The position numbers and the translations under genes are program-made. Positions 43,285 to 51,100 of a stretch of DNA of 64,000 nt are shown here, in pieces. Below the pieces are notes generated by a model. That model ran no database searches and was not told where the DNA came from. It saw only the letters and a list, made by a program, of their open reading frames with translations. This stretch comes from Saprospiraceae bacterium UBA7687 (lineage in GTDB: Bacteria > Bacteroidota > Bacteroidia > Chitinophagales > Saprospiraceae). The stretch spans positions 113,109 through 177,108 of the forward strand of contig DLGT01000112.1 of assembly GCA_002482845.1 (NCBI GenBank), read 5' to 3'. Every line of letters begins with the position of its first letter. Position 1 is the first letter of the stretch.

Positions 43285-44199
43285 ATGAAAAGTAATTTTG
43301 ACAAAGCAAGGGATGCATTTATCAGGGACCATAGAACTAAAGCTTATCTTTCATTTCATAATGGTATTTATTCATATTTGAATTATTTTAATAGTAAAAT
43401 TGAACGGAATCATGTTGCATTATTTAATTATTTATTAAGATATACAGTTCATGATTATATTGGTGCTAAAAACATCGAAACCTCTATTTTTAAAAGAAGA
43501 TTTTCTGCTGAAACACTAGGTAAAATCAATGAATTATTCAATGATATTGATAGTAAGATTAATAAAAAGAATGAACTAATTAATGGCAATTTACCGTATA
43601 AAAAAAAGAATGTATTATTGATATTTTGCGAAACAGAAAAGCAGGATGTTTTTTTATGGCAAAAGGAAGTATATAGTTTAGCATTTGAATGTGGAGTTAA
43701 GGACTTAGGTCAAAACCAAAGAGGTGATTTCTTCAATTATGAAACTATTACTCATAACATCATTAGAATGGACACTATCAACTATAAAGATTATGAAGAT
43801 TTTATTAAAAACGTCCCGAAAAATGCAGATGCAATTTTTATTGTTGCACATGGGGATTTGGAAGAAATTCCTGGAATTAATGTAAAATTTGGCAATGTAT
43901 TTATAAATCCTACAAAAATTAATATCGAATTATCAAAATTCTGTAACTCAATTTATAATCAAATTCTAAACACAGAAGCAATGCTAGTATGCTTTGCTTG
44001 TGGTAGTAATAATTTGAAGAGTTGTGCATTCAAAAACTATGTCAGGTGTGGACCATATCTTGATGGATTATCAATAAAAGCCTACACTTTTTCTTTTTTA
44101 GCATCTCTAATGTTTGATGATGATTTTAATACAATACGATCTAGAGCAAAAATAATAGCGCAAATATGTTCTAATAATTATGAACAAGTGGACTGTTGA
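43285..44199 (+). CDS. Candidate caspase-fold (CHAT/C14-like) cysteine peptidase
   Basis: This 304-residue cytosolic protein has a helical N-region (1-105), then an alternating beta/alpha core: strand KNVLLIFCE (108-116), strand HNIIRMD, helix DYEDFIKNV, strand ADAIFIVAHGD (181-191) and strand EAMLVCFACGSNN (231-243). The His189-Gly and Ala-Cys239 positions match the His/Cys dyad of caspase-fold peptidases (HG after strand 3, AC at the end of strand 4, as in CHAT domains). Overall similarity is too low for a firm family call. The stop codon shares a base with the ATG of the sensor kinase gene (TGATG), showing operonic coupling to a signalling pathway. No NTPase or STAND domain is attached. 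Confidence 0.7.
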   Translation: MKSNFDKARDAFIRDHRTKAYLSFHNGIYSYLNYFNSKIERNHVALFNYLLRYTVHDYIGAKNIETSIFKRRFSAETLGKINELFNDIDSKINKKNELINGNLPYKKKNVLLIFCETEKQDVFLWQKEVYSLAFECGVKDLGQNQRGDFFNYETITHNIIRMDTINYKDYEDFIKNVPKNADAIFIVAHGDLEEIPGINVKFGNVFINPTKINIELSKFCNSIYNQILNTEAMLVCFACGSNNLKSCAFKNYVRCGPYLDGLSIKAYTFSFLASLMFDDDFNTIRSRAKIIAQICSNNYEQVDC

Positions 44200-47195
44200 T
44201 GAGATGGATATTATTATTGATTTTATTATTTAATCTGTTTTCAAAATGTTTGACACAGATTCACCTTACTTCACTCTCCCAAAAATCCAACTACTTCATC
44301 TCTACTGACTCTTACGGTCTCACATGGATCAGTTCTGTAGATGGAGTCAATGTATATAATGGCCTTGACGTGCAAGTGTATCGTCCAGGCTTTTATAATA
44401 TGCTAGGTTCAAATATACAGTCTCATTTTTACGAGGATTGCAGCGGTGATATTTGGTTTTCAACTTATAATGCTTTACATAGGTATGATCGGGATAAGGA
44501 TGATTTTGAAGTGTATCAATTTAAAGATTCTTTTGGAACAATAGTAGATGTTTCATATAAAGTACTAGGGTTTGAAAATGAATTCATTTATTTCCGATAT
44601 GGAGATTATTTGGGTTTGGTTGACGTGAACACCAAAAAACTGACAAAATCTTGGAATGTAAAAATAAATAATTATTATCACTTTGATGCAATATTTGATG
44701 GTGGGAATATTAACGTAGTTTGTGCAATTGAAAGCCATTTAATGACCTTAAGTGTAGATAAATATTTAAGGACGAAACCAATTGTAACACCCCATACTCT
44801 AACAAAAGGATATGACATCACAAATGTGCAGTGGAAAAATAATAATGATGTAATATTGAGCTATGACAAACAAAATCATGTGGATATTTACAGTCAAAAA
44901 GATGGAACAATTAGAACCTTAATAACCCATAGTAAAAATATTTTTTTTTCTATGTATAATCCATCAACCGATATTTTATATTTTAATGATATTACTGGTT
45001 TGTATTCCTATAACTTATATGGAAGAAGGATACAGAGATTTTGGCCTTTTGGTTTAAGCAATAATTTTAACCCAACTCCCATCAATATAAACAAAGACAT
45101 CATTTATCAAGGAATAGATGGTAAAGGGGTTTTAATTTTAAATCCTAAAAAAGAAAAATTGAATCATTATGGGTTAAACGATGGCAATAATAGATCAAGT
45201 CCACGGAGTATAATTTCAGCAAATGACGGATCTTTTTGGTTTTCTTCCCGTTCTCATGGTATTGGTCATTTTTCAAAAGATGGAAATCCCTTAGGTTTTT
45301 ATCACAAGGAGAACGGAAAAGCTTCAAGTAATTTTGTAATGCAAATAATAGAAATGCAGCAAGGCGAACTACTTGGTTTTGGAGGTAATTTTATCCAAAG
45401 ATATAATTCGAAAAAGGATAGGTTTGATGTTTTAAAAAATGAGCATTCTGATCAGTATCACTTTATTGGCATGTTGTCACCTTTAGATTTCAATAGTTTT
45501 TTAGTTGTTGATCATGTAGACTTTAATCATATTCATTTGTTACAATTGTCAAAAAATAATGCATATACCATTCAGCCAATAAACATAGAAAAGGCTTTAC
45601 ATTTTGATGAATTTACAGCCATTTATAATTTAGACAAAAATATGTACATTGTCGTAATAAATAGTACAGATGTAGCATTATTAGAGTACAGCAATAAAAA
45701 AGCAAAAATTATAAAAAAATTCAAAATCAATACACCAACGAATAGTATACAAGTACTTAATGATTCAATTTTACTAAGTGCTGACAATGGCCTTTTTATC
45801 ATCGACAAAAACTTCACAAATCCACCTCGCAAAATTATCGACGTCGATGGAAAACTCAACCAAAACATTTACTGTACCTTAATCCATAAAGACAAGTATT
45901 TCTTGTCCTCCAATGATGGCCTATTGATGTACACGCCTGCTACAAATCTTGTACACCGGTTCACCAAAGCAGATGGCATTCAGGATTTGGAGTACAATAG
46001 CCTGGCTGGTATTAAAGATGATGACGGTACCATGATTTTCGGAGGTGTGAATGGTGTCAATATTTTCCATCCTGATAGCATAAATTTTTTAAAAGAGCCG
46101 TCTAAAATACACATATCAAAGCTATTGATCAATGATGAGCCACACCCATCATACATACATGCCAATGGTGTAGAAAATTTAAATTTGCCTTACATTGAGA
46201 ACACTCTTTCTTTTTTTTTCAATGGCATTGACTATGCTGATATGGAAGCGATCAAGTTAAAATACCAATTGGTCAACTATGATAAACACCCTGTAGCTTT
46301 GGATAAAAATGACGGCTTAGCTCGTTATGCCAATTTGCCACCTGGAGATTACGAGTTTAATATATTTGCCACCAATAGTGATGGTATTTGGAATAAGGAG
46401 CCAAGAATTGTAAATATAACTATAGAGCCACCTTTTTGGCGAACATGGTGGTTTAGACTTTTAGTCACAGCTTCTGCATTAGGGTCAGGTTTTTCATTGG
46501 TCAGATCTCGGTATAAACGAAGATTAGAAAAACAAAATCAATTGCTGCGTGAGCAAGCCCTGATGATAGAAAAGCAACAAGGCATCGAAGCAGAACGCGC
46601 CAGAATTGCTTCTGAAATGCACGATGATCTTGGTTCTGGCTTAACCACCATTCGGTTCCTAAGTGAAAAGGCTTTAAAATCCGTAAACACAGAGTCAGAA
46701 ATCAACGAAATTCGAAAAATAGCTGATCAGTCTAATGCCTTGGTGAGTAATATGTCAGAAATCATTTGGGCATTAAATTCAAGGCTGGACAATAGTGAAG
46801 AACTTTCTGCATATTTACGTAGATATGTCGGAGAGTATTTGAGCGAGCATCATATGGAACATCATTTTGAATCTGAAGGTGAATTGTCAACCAATATTTT
46901 AACGGGAGAGAAGAGACGTAATATTCTCCTCGTTATCAAAGAAATATTACATAACATTGTTAAATATAGCGGTGCAAATGGCGTAGAATTACATATTGTA
47001 TTCCATGGGGAGAAGGTGAATATGGAGATTACTGAATTAGGTGGGGTAGGATTTGACTTCGATTCCAAAATAGGTACGGGCAATGGTCTTTATAACATTC
47101 AAAAAAGGATTGAAAAATTAAATGGAAACATAAAATATGATCGTACAGATACAGGTATGAAAATCAGCATAAAAATCCCAGTGGAAAATGAGTAA
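44199..47195 (+). CDS. Propeller/Y_Y_Y-domain sensor histidine kinase
   Basis: This is a 998-residue kinase from ATG 44199; a TTG one codon earlier is the alternative. After a signal peptide (1-20), two-component-regulator propeller repeats (about 22-650) begin with YFISTDSYGLTWISSVDGVNVYNG and include SGDIWFSTYNALHRYD and NGSFWFSSRSHGIGHF. A Y_Y_Y domain (about 670-745) and one TM (about 751-772) follow. The coiled HisKA_3 helix ARIASEMHDDLGSGL has phospho-acceptor His808, and the NarL-type HATPase ends with GTGNGLYNIQKRIEKLNG. It lacks the AraC domain of hybrid systems. It overlaps the peptidase gene by 1 bp and the regulator gene by 8 bp. Confidence 0.93.
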   Translation: MRWILLLILLFNLFSKCLTQIHLTSLSQKSNYFISTDSYGLTWISSVDGVNVYNGLDVQVYRPGFYNMLGSNIQSHFYEDCSGDIWFSTYNALHRYDRDKDDFEVYQFKDSFGTIVDVSYKVLGFENEFIYFRYGDYLGLVDVNTKKLTKSWNVKINNYYHFDAIFDGGNINVVCAIESHLMTLSVDKYLRTKPIVTPHTLTKGYDITNVQWKNNNDVILSYDKQNHVDIYSQKDGTIRTLITHSKNIFFSMYNPSTDILYFNDITGLYSYNLYGRRIQRFWPFGLSNNFNPTPININKDIIYQGIDGKGVLILNPKKEKLNHYGLNDGNNRSSPRSIISANDGSFWFSSRSHGIGHFSKDGNPLGFYHKENGKASSNFVMQIIEMQQGELLGFGGNFIQRYNSKKDRFDVLKNEHSDQYHFIGMLSPLDFNSFLVVDHVDFNHIHLLQLSKNNAYTIQPINIEKALHFDEFTAIYNLDKNMYIVVINSTDVALLEYSNKKAKIIKKFKINTPTNSIQVLNDSILLSADNGLFIIDKNFTNPPRKIIDVDGKLNQNIYCTLIHKDKYFLSSNDGLLMYTPATNLVHRFTKADGIQDLEYNSLAGIKDDDGTMIFGGVNGVNIFHPDSINFLKEPSKIHISKLLINDEPHPSYIHANGVENLNLPYIENTLSFFFNGIDYADMEAIKLKYQLVNYDKHPVALDKNDGLARYANLPPGDYEFNIFATNSDGIWNKEPRIVNITIEPPFWRTWWFRLLVTASALGSGFSLVRSRYKRRLEKQNQLLREQALMIEKQQGIEAERARIASEMHDDLGSGLTTIRFLSEKALKSVNTESEINEIRKIADQSNALVSNMSEIIWALNSRLDNSEELSAYLRRYVGEYLSEHHMEHHFESEGELSTNILTGEKRRNILLVIKEILHNIVKYSGANGVELHIVFHGEKVNMEITELGGVGFDFDSKIGTGNGLYNIQKRIEKLNGNIKYDRTDTGMKISIKIPVENE

Positions 47196-47835
47196 GATAA
47201 AAATAGCAATCATAGAAGACATTAAAGATGTTGCACACACATTGCAAGAGATCATCAACGAACAACCAGATATGGAATGTTTGCGCTTATACCATACAGC
47301 TGAAGATGGGATGATCTTCCTGAGACAAGATCCTGTTGATATCATAATTGTAGATATCGGACTTCCAAGAGCTAGTGGTATAGAAGCCATTATAAATTTA
47401 AGTACATATTGTCCACATACCACTTTTTGTATGTTTACCGTTTATGATGATGACGAAAAGATTTTCCAGTCTCTTCAAGCTGGAGCTAAAGGATATATCC
47501 TAAAGAACACTTCTAATGAAAAAATCATAGAATGTATAAGAGAGCTATTTGTAGGAGGGTCTCCTATGAGTCCATCCATTGCGAGACGTCTCATTAATGT
47601 CTTTCGTACTTCCCAAATAAATATAAATACGAACCATCTACCAGTCTCAGAAAGAGAGTTAGAGTTATTAACTTTGCTAGCGAAAGGGCTACTCTATAAA
47701 GAAATAGCAGACCAACTTGGTATTGCCGTAGGAACGGTAAAGCAACATATTCATAGAATCTACGACAGACTTCATGTTACTAATCGTACTGAAGCCATAA
47801 ATATGTTTAACAATCGGAAAGATAATTTAAACTAG
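47188..47835 (+). CDS. NarL/LuxR-family response regulator
   Basis: This 215-residue protein has a receiver (Glu10/Asp11 acidic pair, phospho-acceptor Asp56 in IIIVDIGLP, switch Lys in GYILKNT). Its LuxR-type HTH (about 148-210) contains LPVSERELELLTLLAKGLLYKEIADQLGIAVGTVKQHIHRIYDRL. It is the partner of the preceding HisKA_3 kinase, its start lying inside the kinase gene. Likely targets are the cassette itself and/or the large secreted-protein gene downstream (inference from position). Confidence 0.95.
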   Translation: MSKIKIAIIEDIKDVAHTLQEIINEQPDMECLRLYHTAEDGMIFLRQDPVDIIIVDIGLPRASGIEAIINLSTYCPHTTFCMFTVYDDDEKIFQSLQAGAKGYILKNTSNEKIIECIRELFVGGSPMSPSIARRLINVFRTSQININTNHLPVSERELELLTLLAKGLLYKEIADQLGIAVGTVKQHIHRIYDRLHVTNRTEAINMFNNRKDNLN

Positions 47836-48183
47836 TCTTTGAATGTAAGTGTAGTGGACTAGACGATAAGATTATTTTGAAGTCAGGTTCATATGATATT
47901 GGGTATAAAGCAATAAAAATTAAAATATACGCTTAATTACCACTTTAACTTTAATCGGTTGATATTTCATTTCTTTTAGCGAATTATGATCTTCAATGGT
48001 CCAGAAATATGGAAAGAATCGAATAATATCTCTGCAAGTTCACATTTTTTATTCAAAAAGCTTTAAATGGTGAGTAAAGCTTAAGTGATTATAACAAAGG
48101 TTACAACAGCTAGATGATCGCAAGATGTGACATTTGTGATACGAATTAACAAATTTTCATTCACAAACAAAAAATCATGCATC
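47836..48183. other. Intergenic region before the large secreted protein
   Basis: This 348-bp AT-rich stretch has no gene. A small perfect inverted repeat (AAGCTTTA 48058-48065 / TAAAGCTT 48075-48082, loop 9) might be an operator or weak hairpin. No canonical TAnnTTTG box is found close to the start at 48184. Confidence 0.4.
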
Positions 48184-51100
48184 ATGAAACAAAAAAAATT
48201 CCATGCATCACGGAGGTTAGTCCATGACGTAACCATGTGGTCTATCCTTATCTTTTCACTCTGTATACTAAATTCATCAAAAGTATTTGGCCAATGCAGC
48301 TGCGATGACGATTTAGTAACTACAGTCTCATTGGGCGACAGTGAAGGATTCGAATCGTATTCAGCCAACCAATCATTACCAACAGGTGGAAGGTGGAGCT
48401 TATTTCCTTCGGGAAATGGATATAATCCCGTGCCAGCAACTGTGGTATCCACGCCTGTTAACTGTGGGTCTCGATCATTAAGGTTTCAATATAATGGTTC
48501 TAATCCTGTAGACATGCGTTATTTGATTGATCCTAAACGTACTTCATTTAAGATGTATATTCCTTCTGGTAAAGGGGGCACCTTTTCTTTATTGATGGCA
48601 GATGGTCAGACACCTGTATTAGAATTACAATTCGGCACAGGAGGTACTTGCACTGTTAATAATGGTGAGAGCTTCCCATTTTCACAAGGATCTTGGTTTA
48701 GAGTTTCAATAATTAGAATAGATAATACTTTCAAAATATTTAGGGACTACGATCACGTTGCAACATTTGGAACAATTACAGAAGTAGAATATGCAAATTT
48801 TGATGCCAATAACACAAACGAACAATTTTATATAGATAAATTATGTACGTATTTTTATAATTGGGCTATTGTAAATTGTACACAGGAGTACAATCCTCAA
48901 TGTCTTAACTTGTCTGAAGATTCCGCAGGGCCAAATTCTTGTGAAGCGATGATACCAGGTTATATAGAAGCTGAATTTTTTTCTTGTGGTTCATCCAGTG
49001 GTAGTCCTTGTGCAGATGCTATGCCTATTTATTGTGGACAAACTATCAGTGGTACAACTATCGGCGAAAACTTTAAATTTTATAGACCTGATTTTGGCTC
49101 CTGTCTTGGCAATAATAGCAGCAATGATTACAGAGCACCAGATAAAGTCTACTCCTTTGAACACACAGGGGGAGATGCTCAAATACACCTTTGGACGAAT
49201 ACCCCCAATGTTGATTTAGATATTTTTTTATTAAGTGAATGTGGTGCAGCTTGGTCGGACAATCCTCAAATTGTGGTCGTTAGTGTCCCTCCGAATACTA
49301 GTAATCCATATATCACATGTATTGATCGGGGAATAAGTTATGTAGATGGGTCTGGATATGACACTGAGTATATATTTGTAAGAGACCTTCCTCCTGGTAC
49401 CTATTATATTGTAGTAGATGGTCAACATTGGCAGAATGCAGGACAAATCGATGACGTAGGAAGTTTTCAATTGAGTTTACACTGTTATGATCTTGATTGC
49501 AGCGAACCAACAGCCTTAAATTGCGGAGAAAAATTACTAAATGAGACCAATATCAATGGTGCAAACAATGTCTCGATTTATTGTGGACCACAACCTAATG
49601 AGGCAGGAAGTACATCATCTTTACCTGCTGGAACAGGGTGTACAGGTCCTGAAAGGGTTTATACGTTTACACCTGATATAGATGGTAAAGTGACTGTTAA
49701 TGTTACAGGAATTGGTACCAACGAAGATTTTGACGCATTCGTGTTTTTAAGTTGCGACCACACAAATTGTTTGGCAACAAGCACGAATGGTTATGGCCAA
49801 TCAGAAGAATTAATATTCGAGGGTGAAAAAGGCCAACAATATGTCATTGTTATTGATGGTTACAAAGAAATAACAGGCAATTATGATATTGAAGTGGTTT
49901 GTCCATCTGCTGGATATTGCGACGGTTGCTTGCAATGTTTTAAGCATAGGCCAAAATTTAATGCTACCAATACTTTTGAATTATTTTCAGGTTGGTGCGA
50001 CGAGGAAACACCTACCCGAATGATTTCATACACAAATATATGGAATGTAGAAGGTACATCAGTTCAGTATATTGATAATACTAACAACCTATCGAAAAAT
50101 CCAATTATTTTCTTTCCCACACCTGGAAGATATCGTATCTGTCAAAAAATTTATGCAGGATCAATATTATTGCATGAATGTTGTCAATGGGTTAATGTAA
50201 AACCATGTAATGGCGTACCTAAAGCTTATTTTACATCTGTCTATAATAGCTCGGATGCAACCTACACTATTGATGCTACGCTATCACAAAATGCAGAAAA
50301 CATAGAATGGCAGTACTCAGAAAATGGTATTACTTATGTTTCTGGAAATAATACAAGCAGTATTTCAAAAATTTCTATCCCTAATGGAACATGCACCAAT
50401 GTATGTATCTATGTTTATAATGGCTGTGGCGTTTCCACGTATTGTTTAACACTTTGTCGAGGCAATTCTAACTGTGTAGGTACAGTCCCTCCAGTTTTAT
50501 TTACTTCTTTACCTAATATAGAACCTGATGGTAGAAAAATTACATTTACAGCGCCTTCTATAGCAAATGCCACTTATTTATGGGATTTTGGAGACGGATC
50601 TCCTACAGTAAATTCTCGAACTATTAACTATACTTATGCAAAAGATGGAAATCATATCGTCTGCCTTAAAGTGGTTATAGGATGTCGTATTTACTGCTAC
50701 TGTTGGTGTGTTCGCCCAAGGCTTTGTCCTCCGCAATTTGATCCACCGTCTGGTATGATTAAATACGCATTTACTGGCAGTGATGTAAACCCAAGTTATA
50801 CGATTACCACACAAAATTTTACTGTTTCTCCTACGGAACCTTGGTTATTAGATGATCAAGCTATTAACAATAGTATTAACAAAAATACAATATCTATAGC
50901 ATTATCTCAATCACGTGACTATAAAATTTGTATACCATATTTAAAGCCCAACGGCTGTGTAGCATATAAGTGCATTACCATAAGAGGAGGCAATCCTTTT
51001 AATTGCAATAGTATATCTTGGAAATATTTACCAAATCAAGGGTATCAATTCTCTCTGCCATCTGAAAATAGCGAAATAGAATGGACGGTGGATGAAACAG

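Noticed and set aside
41452..44199. Prophage or tailocin fragment (because of the holin-like protein)
   Set aside because: No integrase, capsid, tail, lysin or terminase genes nearby; the neighbours are a two-component system and an exported protein.
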